From Roseovarius sp. TE539 (lineage in GTDB: Bacteria > Pseudomonadota > Alphaproteobacteria > Rhodobacterales > Rhodobacteraceae): DNA of 64,000 nt. This document shows, one piece after another, positions 54,886 through 63,847 of this stretch (within the stretch, counting starts at the first letter, position 1; each line of letters begins with the position of its first letter). The notes under the pieces are model-generated. The model was not told where the DNA came from and ran no database searches. It was given only the letters and a program-made list of their open reading frames with translations. The DNA lies in NCBI RefSeq assembly GCF_003298505.1, contig NZ_QNGB01000010.1:1-64000 (forward strand). The letters are read 5' to 3'. The position numbers and the translations under genes were made by a program.

Positions 54886-57240
54886 CTACTCTCCGTAGGG
54901 CACCCAGATATTCTTGACCTCGGTGGCGGCCTCCAGGAACGCGCGGCCTTCACCGGCGGCCCCGGCCCAGTCACGCGTGCGGGCATTGTTGACCCAGGTC
55001 CGCTTCAGGTTGCCGGCGCTTTCGCGTTCGATCACCGCCGACAGGTCCGAGGACGAGAAGCTCCAGACCGCGTCGATATCCATGTGTGCGGCCATGACCG
55101 GCGCAAGCTCCTCGTGGCGCCCGGTGAGGATGTTCACAACACCGGAGGGAACGTCGGAAGTTTCCAGAACCTGGTAAAAATCCAGGGCGGCAAGGGGATG
55201 CGGCTCCGAGGCGGCGATCACCGCGCGATTGCCCATTGCCAGAACCGGCCCTAGGACCGAAACTAGCCCCAATAGCGGCACGTCATCGGGACAGAATGCC
55301 CCGATCACGCCCACCGGCTCGCGCATGGCAAGCGCGACCCCCCGGATCGGCACGCCATGCGCCTGCCCGTCGTACTTGTCAGCCCAGGCGGCATAGGTGA
55401 ACAGGCGCTCGACCGACGTCTCGACCTCCTTCATCGCGGAGCGTCCGCCCAGCATCGCATTCAGACGGTCGGCGAACTCATCGGCCCGCGTGGCAAGGTT
55501 CTCGGCGATGTAGTAGAGGATCTGCGCCCGTTTGTGCCCCGTGGTCCGGGACCAGGCGGAGGCGCCGCGTGCGGCCTCGACAGCGTTTCGCAGGTCCTTC
55601 CGATTGGCCAGCGGCGCCTGCCCAAGGAAGCGGCCCGTCTTGCCGTAGACATCGCTGGAATATCCCCCGTCCGGGCGGGCCTGCTTGCCGCCGATGAACA
55701 ACTTCGCCGTGCGGTCGATTGCCCCGCTGCCGGCGGGGCGGTCCGGCTCTCCGGTGAAAGGGGTGACAGGGCTGAGCGGTTTGGTCTTCTCATCGGCTTT
55801 CGAATAGGCCGAAAGCCCTTCCCATCCACCTTCGCGCCCGAAGCCGCTTTCGCGGACCCCGCCGAATCCGGCGGCGGCGTCGAGCATGTTGGTGCCGTTG
55901 ATCCAGACCACCCCTGCGGCCAGTTTCGGTGCCACGTCCAGAGCAAGGTTTATATTCTCGGACCAGACCGAGGCGGCAAGCCCGTAACGTGTGTTGTTGG
56001 CAAGCGTGACCGCCTCGGCCGGGGTCCGGAATGTCGTGGAAACGAGGACCGGCCCGAAGACCTCTTCCTGCATCAGGGTATCGGAGGGTGTCAGGCCGGT
56101 GATCAGGGTCGGTGGATAGAACGCGCCGTGTTCGGGCAGGGCGGTTTGTGGCGTATAGCGGATCCCGGCGGCCGAACTGCCGACCATCTCGGCCACCCTG
56201 TCGCGTTGCGCCGCGTCAACCATCGCACCGACATCAACGCATTTGTCCAGTGGATCACCGATGCGCAGCTTGTCCATGCGCGCGCGCAAGCGTTCATGGA
56301 ACCGTTCCGCGGCCCCCTCCTGCACCAGAAGCCGGGAGCCCGCGCAGCAGACCTCTCCCTGGTTGAACCAGATCGCATCGACCAGACCTTCGACGGCCGA
56401 ATCCATATCGGCGTCATCGAAGACCACATAAGCCGATTTCCCGCCCAGCTCGAGCGTCAGCGCCTTGCCACTCCCCGCCGTGATCTCACGGATGCGCCGG
56501 CCCACGGCCGTGGATCCGGTGAAGGCGATCTTGTCGATCCCGTCGTGCGCCACGATCATTTCGCCGACCGTGCCGTCGCCGGTCACGATATTCACCACGC
56601 CGTCGGGCAGACCGGCGCGGCGACAGATATCGGCAAAGAGCAGAGCCGTCAGGGATGTCCATTCCGCAGGCTTCAGTACCACGGTGTTTCCCATGGCCAG
56701 AGCCGGGGCAACTTTCCATGCCAGCATCAGGAGCGGGAAGTTCCAGGGCACGATCTGCCCACAGACACCCAGAGCCCGGCGGCCGGGCAATTCCGACGCC
56801 ATCAGCTGCGCCATGCCCGCATGGTGATAGAAATGCCGGTGGACCAGCGGGATGTCGATGTCCCGGCTCTCGCGGATGGGTTTGCCATTGTCCAGGGTTT
56901 CCAGGACCGCGAAGAGCCGCGCATTCTTCTGGATCAGCCGTGCGATTGCATAAAGGCATCGCGCGCGACCGTGCCCGCCAAGCCCTTCCCACCGGGGATG
57001 CGCGCGGCGTGCGGCGTCAACGGCCTGGTCCACATCCTCGGTACGGGCCTGTGTCAGCGCAGCAAGCACCTCGCCGGTGGCAGGGTTCCGGGCGGTGAAA
57101 TCACTGCGGGCTTCCGTGAACGCGCCATTAATGAAATGCCCGAAACTGTCGCCCTGATCGACGAGCCAGGCCAGGGCCTCCGCCGCGCTTTCGGGGGCGG
57201 GGCCATATTCCATGCTCTGGTATATGCCCTTGATTCTCAC
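54886..57240 (-). CDS. ALDH16-type double aldehyde dehydrogenase
   Basis: The 784-residue protein has two tandem ALDH modules. The first (about 35-480) is complete: PWNFP (Asn167), FTGSTAVG, Glu264 in LELGGK and nucleophile Cys298 in GEVCCAGSR. The second (about 500-780) is shorter, with REPVGVIGAFCPDD and an NAD-domain-like half, but lacks the catalytic cysteine and ends at VKNIWVPYGE. This matches bacterial ALDH16 enzymes, where the C-terminal pseudo-domain aids assembly. It follows deoC, whose product acetaldehyde is a likely substrate (inference). The start is GTG at 57240, because the family begins IYxxMEYGPAPES, and it overlaps the TGA of the preceding gene. Confidence 0.91.
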   Translation of the reverse strand: MRIKGIYQSMEYGPAPESAAEALAWLVDQGDSFGHFINGAFTEARSDFTARNPATGEVLAALTQARTEDVDQAVDAARRAHPRWEGLGGHGRARCLYAIARLIQKNARLFAVLETLDNGKPIRESRDIDIPLVHRHFYHHAGMAQLMASELPGRRALGVCGQIVPWNFPLLMLAWKVAPALAMGNTVVLKPAEWTSLTALLFADICRRAGLPDGVVNIVTGDGTVGEMIVAHDGIDKIAFTGSTAVGRRIREITAGSGKALTLELGGKSAYVVFDDADMDSAVEGLVDAIWFNQGEVCCAGSRLLVQEGAAERFHERLRARMDKLRIGDPLDKCVDVGAMVDAAQRDRVAEMVGSSAAGIRYTPQTALPEHGAFYPPTLITGLTPSDTLMQEEVFGPVLVSTTFRTPAEAVTLANNTRYGLAASVWSENINLALDVAPKLAAGVVWINGTNMLDAAAGFGGVRESGFGREGGWEGLSAYSKADEKTKPLSPVTPFTGEPDRPAGSGAIDRTAKLFIGGKQARPDGGYSSDVYGKTGRFLGQAPLANRKDLRNAVEAARGASAWSRTTGHKRAQILYYIAENLATRADEFADRLNAMLGGRSAMKEVETSVERLFTYAAWADKYDGQAHGVPIRGVALAMREPVGVIGAFCPDDVPLLGLVSVLGPVLAMGNRAVIAASEPHPLAALDFYQVLETSDVPSGVVNILTGRHEELAPVMAAHMDIDAVWSFSSSDLSAVIERESAGNLKRTWVNNARTRDWAGAAGEGRAFLEAATEVKNIWVPYGE

Positions 57241-57467
57241 CTAAGAGCCCACTTTCTGCCCGAAAGGGCAAATCGGTTTGCCTTCCGCAATTTGTCAGCT
57301 GCCCATCGCATGTCGTATTGCCAAGTGTAGAAAAGATCACCAGAGGCCTTCAGTTCGTCCTCGTGCTGGTCCCAGATATGCTTTGCAACTTCGACAACTG
57401 AAGCCGTTCCGCCATTGCTTTTTACCGCTTCATAGACCCATTCTTGAAGATCGTTTCTGTCAGCCAT
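57237..57467 (-). CDS. Small winged-helix-like protein of unknown function
   Basis: This 76-residue cytoplasmic protein is predicted to be helix-rich: LQEWVYEAVKSNGGTASVVEVAKHIWDQHEDEL, then YDMRWAADKLRKANRFALSGRKWALR. The pattern of a WA-x3-LRK helix followed by a G-x-W-x-L hairpin resembles the N-terminal winged helix of Mrr-type proteins, but I cannot confirm this. Base composition is richer in A and T than in its neighbours. The ATG is followed by a full frame ending in TGA that overlaps the ALDH16 GTG start by 4 bp. The gene splits deoC from ALDH16. The 36 bp before it contain TTTTTT-like AT-rich sequence. Confidence 0.66.
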   Translation of the reverse strand: MADRNDLQEWVYEAVKSNGGTASVVEVAKHIWDQHEDELKASGDLFYTWQYDMRWAADKLRKANRFALSGRKWALR

Positions 57468-57503
57468 TGAATAACCTCACTAATCTATTTTTTGCGAAGA
57501 TGA

Positions 57504-58496
57504 TTATCCCATCGCATGGCGCCACCCCGCGGAATAGGCGCCGGTCACGTGATGTTCCAGCTGGCGTTCGATATCGCCAAGAAGCGACGAGGCGCCGAAG
57601 CGGAACAGGTCAGGTGTCAGCCACGCATCCCCCAGCTCTTCCTTGACAAGAGCCAGGTAGATCAGCGCGTCCTTGGCCTTCGAGATCCCGCCGGCGGGCT
57701 TGTAACCCACGCGAAATCCGGTTCGGGCGTGATAGTCACGGATCGCCCGCAACATCACAAGTGTAACCGGCAGGGTCGCATTGACGCTTTCCTTGCCGGT
57801 GGATGTCTTGATGAAATCGGCACCCGCCATCATCGCGACCAGCGAGGCGCGGGCGACGTTGCGCAGGCTCCCCAGCTCTCCGGTGGCAAGAATCGCCTTG
57901 AGATGCGCCGGCCCGCAAGCGTCGCGGAAGGCACGGATCTCGTCAAAGAGGGATTGCCAGTCGCCGGTCAGGACATGGCGGCGCGAGATCACGATGTCGA
58001 TTTCCGCTGCGCCGGCAGCAACGCTTTCCTCGATCTCGGCCACCCGCAGGCGCAAGGGCGAAAGACCGGCGGGGAAACCGGCCGACACCGCCGCGACGGG
58101 AATGCCGCTGCCGGCCAGTGCGTGGCGTGCCGGGGCGATCATTTCGTGATAGACACAGACGGCGCCAACCGTCAGTTCCTGCATGCCGAGCGTGATCAGG
58201 AGGTCGGTGCGCAGCGGTTGGCGCGCCTTGGCACAAAGTCGCGTCATGCGCCCGGGCGTGTCATCCCCGCTGAGCGTGGTCAGATCCATGCAACTGATTG
58301 CGCGGCACAGCCACGCCGCCTGATGAGCCTTCTTGACGCTGCGCCGCCCCGGCAGGGTTGCGCAGCGGCGTTCGATCGCCGAGGAGTTGGCCTGCACCAT
58401 GCGCAACCAGCCGTCATCCAGCTGATCGAACCCCGGATTGCGATGTTCGACCGCCTGAGGCAGTTGTGCTCGGGTATCTTCCTGGCGGGTCGTCAT
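57504..58496 (-). CDS. deoC: Deoxyribose-phosphate aldolase
   Basis: This 330-residue class I aldolase cleaves 2-deoxyribose 5-phosphate to glyceraldehyde 3-phosphate and acetaldehyde. It has the Schiff-base Lys230 in ADFIKTSTGK and the auxiliary Lys266 in VGYKPAGGI, plus the EIDIVISR barrel strand with its Asp. It is longer than E. coli DeoC (about 260) because of an N-terminal extension, as in alphaproteobacterial and eukaryotic forms. The ATG at 58496 follows GAGGG; earlier residues are not credible. Downstream ALDH16 could oxidise the acetaldehyde. Confidence 0.95.
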   Translation of the reverse strand: MTTRQEDTRAQLPQAVEHRNPGFDQLDDGWLRMVQANSSAIERRCATLPGRRSVKKAHQAAWLCRAISCMDLTTLSGDDTPGRMTRLCAKARQPLRTDLLITLGMQELTVGAVCVYHEMIAPARHALAGSGIPVAAVSAGFPAGLSPLRLRVAEIEESVAAGAAEIDIVISRRHVLTGDWQSLFDEIRAFRDACGPAHLKAILATGELGSLRNVARASLVAMMAGADFIKTSTGKESVNATLPVTLVMLRAIRDYHARTGFRVGYKPAGGISKAKDALIYLALVKEELGDAWLTPDLFRFGASSLLGDIERQLEHHVTGAYSAGWRHAMG

Positions 58497-58578
58497 GATC
58501 GGCCCTCGGTTGCAATGACTCCGGTCAAGCGTTGCACGGACGTTCGCCGGTGGCAAGAACACCCCGGCGGCAGGCCGA

Positions 58579-59313
58579 TCACGAAAGCCCGAGGGCCATC
58601 CCCAGAACGCCGAGGCCCTTTCCAAGCAGCCTGTCGGGCTTTTTCGCGCTGACCGGTACGCCTTGCGCCGTCAATGCCCGGGCATGGCTCGACGCGGTTG
58701 CAGACGGATGAACGACGATCACCTCCTGACCCAGCCAGTAGGGCCGCGCAGCCGCCAGCTCCGCCCCGATCAGATGCCCGGTCATCGCCGCGGTGTCCCC
58801 CCCGAGTTCGGCGCTGCGCAGATCCGCAGCCAGTTGTGCCGGACGGCTGAGACTGTCGGTGAGTGCGGTCATGTCGGCCCGGTCGGGCGCCCCGCCAAGC
58901 GCGGTGACCAGCCGCCAGGTGAGGAATCCACGGCTGCTTACGACTTCATTGGCGCTGACATGCAGCCAATGGCTCACGCCTCCTTCCGCAGCGCAGATGA
59001 CTCCGTCCCAGTTGCGATCTTCCGCCAGCGCGCCGGCCACCCGCAGGCGCAGCCAACCGCTGACAAGATCGCGTGGCTGTTCCTGCGCCAAGGGGGGCAG
59101 ATCAGGGCCGGACTCGGGCAGAATCGGCGCTGGCAAAGACAGGGCCGGGCCATGATCAACACGTACGACCCTTCCGCCTTTCACACCGGCTGCATCGAGA
59201 GCTTCAGCTTCGGACGTTCCGGTTGCGGTCCGGCCCGGTTCGGGGCCATGCATGGCACAGGCCATAAACCCTTCGCCCGGTGCCGGCCCGACGGCCGCCC
59301 AGCCGGGCCTCAT
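58579..59313 (-). CDS. 2-dehydro-3-deoxygalactonokinase-like protein, N-terminally short
   Basis: The 244-residue protein has a middle segment WDGVICAAEGGVSHWLHVSANEVVSSRGFLTWRLV that aligns with the DgoK family (VIC-PGTHSKW-V-x-FxTFMTGEL), and a C-terminal domain LTAQGVPVSAKKPDRLLGKGLGVLGMAL typical of DgoK. The N-terminus lacks the actin-like phosphate-binding motif (DWGTTNxR) that a functional kinase needs, and the TG pair in the FMTGE motif reads LTW. It is therefore probably a divergent or inactive relative; the true start is uncertain. Its start overlaps the DUF442 stop by 4 bp. Confidence 0.6.
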   Translation of the reverse strand: MRPGWAAVGPAPGEGFMACAMHGPEPGRTATGTSEAEALDAAGVKGGRVVRVDHGPALSLPAPILPESGPDLPPLAQEQPRDLVSGWLRLRVAGALAEDRNWDGVICAAEGGVSHWLHVSANEVVSSRGFLTWRLVTALGGAPDRADMTALTDSLSRPAQLAADLRSAELGGDTAAMTGHLIGAELAAARPYWLGQEVIVVHPSATASSHARALTAQGVPVSAKKPDRLLGKGLGVLGMALGLS

Positions 59314-59741
59314 GCGGGACCGCCAAGCCCGGCCCCTGCCTGACGCAGTATCCCCGACATGTCATATCCGGCCTTCCCGGTGACCTCGAGGATACGGTCG
59401 GTCTCCATCCGCCCGATTTGCGCCAGGCTCCAGAGCATCGTGCAACGCGTGCCGCTGCGGCAATAGGCCAGGACCGGGCCGGGCATGTCAGAAAGGGCCT
59501 CGCGAAATTGCCGTGCTGCCTCGCCTGTCACCACGCCGGACGCGACGGGAATCCAGCATGTCTCGATGCCGGCATCCCTTGCCGCCAATGCGATTTGATC
59601 GAAATCGGGCTGTCCCGGATCTTCGCCGTCCGGACGATTGCAGATGACCGACCGGAAGCCGTGGCGGGCCAGTTCCGGAATATCCTCGGCCGTGATCTGT
59701 GGCGATACAGCGAAATCATCTGTTATGCTGCGCGTGTCCAT
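59310..59741 (-). CDS. TIGR01244/DUF442 family phosphatase-like protein
   Basis: The 143-residue protein has the family pattern: DFAVSPQITAEDIPELARHGFRSVICNRPDGEDP near the start and the cysteine loop YCRSGTRCTMLW, a CRSGTR motif resembling dual-specificity phosphatase loops. Homologues occur with sulfide-oxidising beta-lactamase-like hydrolases (BLH), and a role in sulfur metabolism is suspected. The ATG at 59741 has GGGGAGG upstream. It overlaps the DgoK-like gene by 4 bp and is divergent from the 5-oxoprolinase gene. Confidence 0.82.
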   Translation of the reverse strand: MDTRSITDDFAVSPQITAEDIPELARHGFRSVICNRPDGEDPGQPDFDQIALAARDAGIETCWIPVASGVVTGEAARQFREALSDMPGPVLAYCRSGTRCTMLWSLAQIGRMETDRILEVTGKAGYDMSGILRQAGAGLGGPA

Positions 59742-59875
59742 CTGTGCCTCCCCTTTGGGTTCGGGATCATATGCCGTGAAATGCCGGGGTGTTTCAATGC
59801 CCCGCGGGATTGGCGCCCGGCGTTGACATTCCGCGGCTTGCAGCCAAACGTTCGCGCGTGACCGGGGAGTGCGAT

Positions 59876-62800
59876 ATGAGCGGACAGTGGGAATTCTGGA
59901 TCGACCGGGGCGGCACATTTACCGATGTGGTCGCGATTGATCCCGCTGGAGACGTGCACACTCACAAGCTCTTGTCGGAGAATCCCGAGCGTTACCGGGA
60001 TGCCGCGGTTCAGGGTATCCGAGAGGTCATGGGCAGGCATGAGGATTTTCCCGACGGTGCGATCAGGGCGGTGAAAATGGGTACCACAGTGGCAACGAAC
60101 GCGCTGCTCGAACGCAAGGGCGAGCGGGTGCTGTTGCTTGTGACCGGAGGTTTTCGCGACCTGCTCAGGATCGGGTACCAGACGCGCCCGCGCCTTTTCG
60201 ACCTCGAAGTCCGGCGGCCGGATCTGCTCTATGAAGACGTGGCAGAGCTTGACGAGAGATTGGATGCCGAAGGGGCAGTCGTCCGTCCGCTTGACGAGGA
60301 CAGGGCGCGCCGCGCATTGCAAGCCGCGCATGACAAGGGGATCCGGTCTGTCGCGATCGCCGGTTTGCACGCCTACCTCAACCCCGCGCACGAGGTGCGG
60401 GTGGCCGAGATCGCACGGGATGTGGGGTTTTCGCAGATCACCGCCAGCCATCAGGTGAACAGGCTGGCCAAGCTGGTCGGCCGCGGCGACACGGCCGTCG
60501 TGGATGCCTACCTCTCGCCGATCCTGCGCCGCTATGTCGATCAGGTCGCCGACGCCCTGGATCTGGGGCGGGCCTGTAATTCGCTTCTCTTCATGCAGTC
60601 GAATGGCGGATTGACCGATGCGCAGCTGTTTCAGGGCAAGGACGCGATCCTGTCGGGTCCGGCCGGTGGGATCGTGGGGATGGTCAAGACCGGACGTGCG
60701 GCGGGACATGACAGACTCATCGGGTTCGACATGGGCGGCACCTCGACCGATGTTAGCCACTATGCCGGAGACTACGAGCGCAGTTTCGAAACCGAGGTGG
60801 CGGGCGTCAGGATGCGTGCCCCGATGATGGATATTCATACCGTCGCAGCCGGGGGCGGCAGCATCTGCAAATTCGAGGACGGGCGGTTTCAGGTCGGCCC
60901 CGAAAGCGCGGGCGCCGATCCGGGGCCGGCCTGTTACAGGCGCGGCGGGCCGCTGACCGTGACAGATTGCAACGTGATGCTGGGCAAGCTCAACCCGGAG
61001 CATTTCCCGCATGTCTTCGGCCCGGAGGGTGATCAGCCGCTTGATGCCGGAGCGGTGCGCCGGAAATTCGAGGCCCTGGCCGAAACCGTCAGCCGCGAGA
61101 CGGGCGAGGCATGCCGTGCCCCTGAAGAAATGGCCGAGGGGTTCTTGCGTATTGCCGTGGACAACATGGCCAACGCGATCAAGAAGATCAGTGTTCAGCG
61201 CGGTCATGACGTGACGGGCTACACGCTCCAGTGTTTCGGCGGTGCCGGCGGGCAGCATGCCTGCCTGGTGGCCGATGCACTGGGCATGTCACGGGTTCTG
61301 GTGCATCCCCATGCCGGGGTGCTGTCGGCCTACGGGATGGGACTGGCAGAAGTGCGGGCCATGCGCGAGGTGCAGTTCGATGCACCGCTCTCCGAGATGG
61401 GCGATGCGGGCGAGGTGCTTGAGCGTATCGCGCGGGAGGCGCATGACGAAGTGGAAAGCCAGGGCATTCGCGACATCGGAACCGAACGCCGGGCGCATCT
61501 TCGCTACGATGGTTCGCACCAGCCGCTTGAGGTGACGTTCGGGGATACAGCGCGGATGCAGTCGGATTTCGAGGCCGCGCATATCCAGCGTTTCGGTTTT
61601 CATTCCCCCGAGCGCGCGATCCTTTTCGACATGCTCAGCGCAGAGGCGATCGGCCGAACGGGACAAAGCCCGGGCGCCGCCCTGCCAAGCGGTGATGGTG
61701 CGCCGAAGGCCCGGATTCCCGTGCATTTGTCCGGTGAGAGCGCCGGGGTACCGTTTTACGAACGCTCCGGGCTTGATCCTGCCGCGCGGATCACCGGGCC
61801 GGCCGTGATCACCGAACCCACGGGGACCAACATGGTCGAACCGGGATGGGCCGTTCGGGTGGACAAGATGGGCAATCTGCTGTTCGAGCGGATTGCCGAC
61901 AAGGCCCGGGACAATGCCGCGGGAACCCGGGTGGACCCTGTTCTCCTGGAGGTTTTCAACAACCTCTTCATGTCGGTGGCCGACCAGATGGGCGTGACGC
62001 TGGCCAATACCTCGTGGTCGGTCAACATAAAGGAAAGGCTGGATTTTTCCTGTGCCATTTTCGATGCGGCGGGTGATCTGGTGGCGAACGCGCCGCATGT
62101 GCCCGTGCATCTGGGTTCGATGTCCGATTCGATCCGAACCGTGATGCGGCTGAATCCCGATGTGAAGCCCGGTGACGCCTTCATGCTCAATTCCCCCTTT
62201 CAGGGCGGCACGCATCTGCCTGACGTAACGGTGGTTACCCCGGTTTTTGTGCAGGGGCGCCCGGCGTTCTGGCTCGGATCACGCGGTCATCACGCGGATA
62301 TCGGCGGACGGACTCCGGGGTCCGCCCCGCCTGACAGCACCCATATCGACGAAGAGGGTGTGCTGATCGAGAATTTCAAGCTGGTTGACCGCGGCACGCT
62401 GCGGGAGGCCGAGGCCGAACGCGTGCTCGCATCAGGACGTTACCCGTGCCGCAATCCGGCGCAGAACATGGCTGACCTGAAGGCGCAGATCGCCGCCAAC
62501 GAGACGGGGCGCCAGGAGCTGATGAAGGTGGTGGAAACGTACGGTCTCGAGGTTGTCGAGGCTTATATGGGTCACGTGCAGGACAATGCAGAGGAAAGCG
62601 TGAGGCGTGTCATCGACAGGCTGCATGACGGTCGCTTCAGCTACCCGATGGATCATGGCGCGACGATCGAGGTCCGGGTCAGCGTAGACCATGATGCGCG
62701 GGAAGCGGTTATCGATTTCACCGGCACCAGCACGCAGCACTCCGGCAACTACAACGCGCCGCGTTCGATCTGTGACGCCGTCGTGCTCTATGTCTTCCGA

Positions 62801-63457
62801 ACAATGGTGGGCAACGAGATCCCGCTGAACGAAGGATGCCTGAAACCGCTCAGGATCGTGGTGCCGGACGGTTCGATGCTCAACCCCGTTTATCCTGCGG
62901 CGGTTATCGCGGGCAATACCGAGGTGAGCCAGGCCACCTGCAACGCTCTTTACGGCGCGTTGCACGTGATCGCCGGAAGCCAGGCGACGATGAACAATTT
63001 CGTCTGGGGCAATGACGAGTTCCAGAATTACGAAACCATCGCCGGCGGCACCGGGGCCGGGCCGGGCTTCGATGGTTGCGACGCGGTGCAAAGCCACATG
63101 ACCAACACACGGATGACCGATCCCGAGATTCTGGAAAAGCGATTTCCCGTACGACTGGAAGAGTTTGGCGTCCGGGAAGGGTCGGGCGGAAAAGGCGAGT
63201 GGCACGGCGGCGACGGGGTTCTGCGGCGGATGCGGTTTCTTGTTCCGGTCACTGTTACGACGCTGTGCTCGCATCGCAGGGTGGCGCCATTCGGCGTGGA
63301 TGGCGGCGGACCCGGCAAGCTGGGCCGCAACTGGGCCGAGCTGCCGGACGGCACATGCCGCGAGATGCAAGGCAATGACGAGATCGAGCTGCCCGCCCAG
63401 AGCGTGTTCGCCATGGCCACGCCCGGTGGCGGCGGATGGGGCGGGCGCAGCGGTTGA
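59876..63457 (+). CDS. 5-oxoprolinase/hydantoinase (HyuA-HyuB fusion)
   Basis: The 1193-residue ATP-dependent amidohydrolase fuses the HyuA and HyuB domains. The N-terminal half has the ASKHA phosphate motif DRGGTFTDVVAI, GTTVATNALLERKG and FDMGGTSTDVSHYAG. The C-terminal half has FNNLFMSVADQMGVTLANTSWSVNIKERLDFSCAIFD, HVPVHLGSMSDSIR, SPFQGGTHLPDVTVVTPVF and GSRGHHADIGG. This single-chain form is the 5-oxo-L-proline hydrolase that returns pyroglutamate to glutamate; acetone or acetophenone carboxylases are related. The ATG at 59876 follows GGGGAG. Confidence 0.93.
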   Translation: MSGQWEFWIDRGGTFTDVVAIDPAGDVHTHKLLSENPERYRDAAVQGIREVMGRHEDFPDGAIRAVKMGTTVATNALLERKGERVLLLVTGGFRDLLRIGYQTRPRLFDLEVRRPDLLYEDVAELDERLDAEGAVVRPLDEDRARRALQAAHDKGIRSVAIAGLHAYLNPAHEVRVAEIARDVGFSQITASHQVNRLAKLVGRGDTAVVDAYLSPILRRYVDQVADALDLGRACNSLLFMQSNGGLTDAQLFQGKDAILSGPAGGIVGMVKTGRAAGHDRLIGFDMGGTSTDVSHYAGDYERSFETEVAGVRMRAPMMDIHTVAAGGGSICKFEDGRFQVGPESAGADPGPACYRRGGPLTVTDCNVMLGKLNPEHFPHVFGPEGDQPLDAGAVRRKFEALAETVSRETGEACRAPEEMAEGFLRIAVDNMANAIKKISVQRGHDVTGYTLQCFGGAGGQHACLVADALGMSRVLVHPHAGVLSAYGMGLAEVRAMREVQFDAPLSEMGDAGEVLERIAREAHDEVESQGIRDIGTERRAHLRYDGSHQPLEVTFGDTARMQSDFEAAHIQRFGFHSPERAILFDMLSAEAIGRTGQSPGAALPSGDGAPKARIPVHLSGESAGVPFYERSGLDPAARITGPAVITEPTGTNMVEPGWAVRVDKMGNLLFERIADKARDNAAGTRVDPVLLEVFNNLFMSVADQMGVTLANTSWSVNIKERLDFSCAIFDAAGDLVANAPHVPVHLGSMSDSIRTVMRLNPDVKPGDAFMLNSPFQGGTHLPDVTVVTPVFVQGRPAFWLGSRGHHADIGGRTPGSAPPDSTHIDEEGVLIENFKLVDRGTLREAEAERVLASGRYPCRNPAQNMADLKAQIAANETGRQELMKVVETYGLEVVEAYMGHVQDNAEESVRRVIDRLHDGRFSYPMDHGATIEVRVSVDHDAREAVIDFTGTSTQHSGNYNAPRSICDAVVLYVFRTMVGNEIPLNEGCLKPLRIVVPDGSMLNPVYPAAVIAGNTEVSQATCNALYGALHVIAGSQATMNNFVWGNDEFQNYETIAGGTGAGPGFDGCDAVQSHMTNTRMTDPEILEKRFPVRLEEFGVREGSGGKGEWHGGDGVLRRMRFLVPVTVTTLCSHRRVAPFGVDGGGPGKLGRNWAELPDGTCREMQGNDEIELPAQSVFAMATPGGGGWGGRSG

Positions 63458-63539
63458 ACCCGCCGCCGGATCCTCTTACCTCGACAGGGAGCGGCCACCT
63501 TGCAGGTGATCGGACAGACAGAATAGAAGGAATGAATTC

Positions 63540-63827
63540 ATGGATGAAAAACAAGCATATCAACAGAAACTCCAGGCCAAGCTGGACGAGTGGAACGCCG
63601 AGATTTCGAAGTTCCAGGCCAAGGCCGAACAGGCCCAGGCAGATGCAAGACTCAAATACGAGGAAAACATCGAGGATCTCAAGAAGCGTCGCGAAGCCAT
63701 GGAACAGGAATTGGAGAAGGTCCGAGAGGCGCAGGCCGAGGCATGGAACGACGTGAAAGCGGGCGCCGACAAGGCGTGGGACGCCATGAGCCAGGCCATG
63801 CGGTCAGCCTATAACCGTTTTGACTGA
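63540..63827 (+). CDS. Small coiled-coil protein
   Basis: The 95-residue protein is almost entirely charged and helical: KQAYQQKLQAKLDEWNAEI, then a run rich in Ala, Glu, Lys, Gln and Arg, ending GADKAWDAMSQAMRSAYNRFD. There is no signal peptide. It resembles sll1863-type stress-response coiled-coil proteins seen in proteobacteria, but no function is assigned. It has its own start after AAGGAATG-type sequence and lies 82 bp downstream of the 5-oxoprolinase gene. Confidence 0.72.
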   Translation: MDEKQAYQQKLQAKLDEWNAEISKFQAKAEQAQADARLKYEENIEDLKKRREAMEQELEKVREAQAEAWNDVKAGADKAWDAMSQAMRSAYNRFD

Positions 63828-63847
63828 GTGGGGTTTCCATTTCCGGC

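Noticed and set aside
55357..57330. 657-codon + strand frame opposite the ALDH16 gene
   Set aside because: Antisense shadow with no domain. The - strand encodes a well-conserved enzyme.
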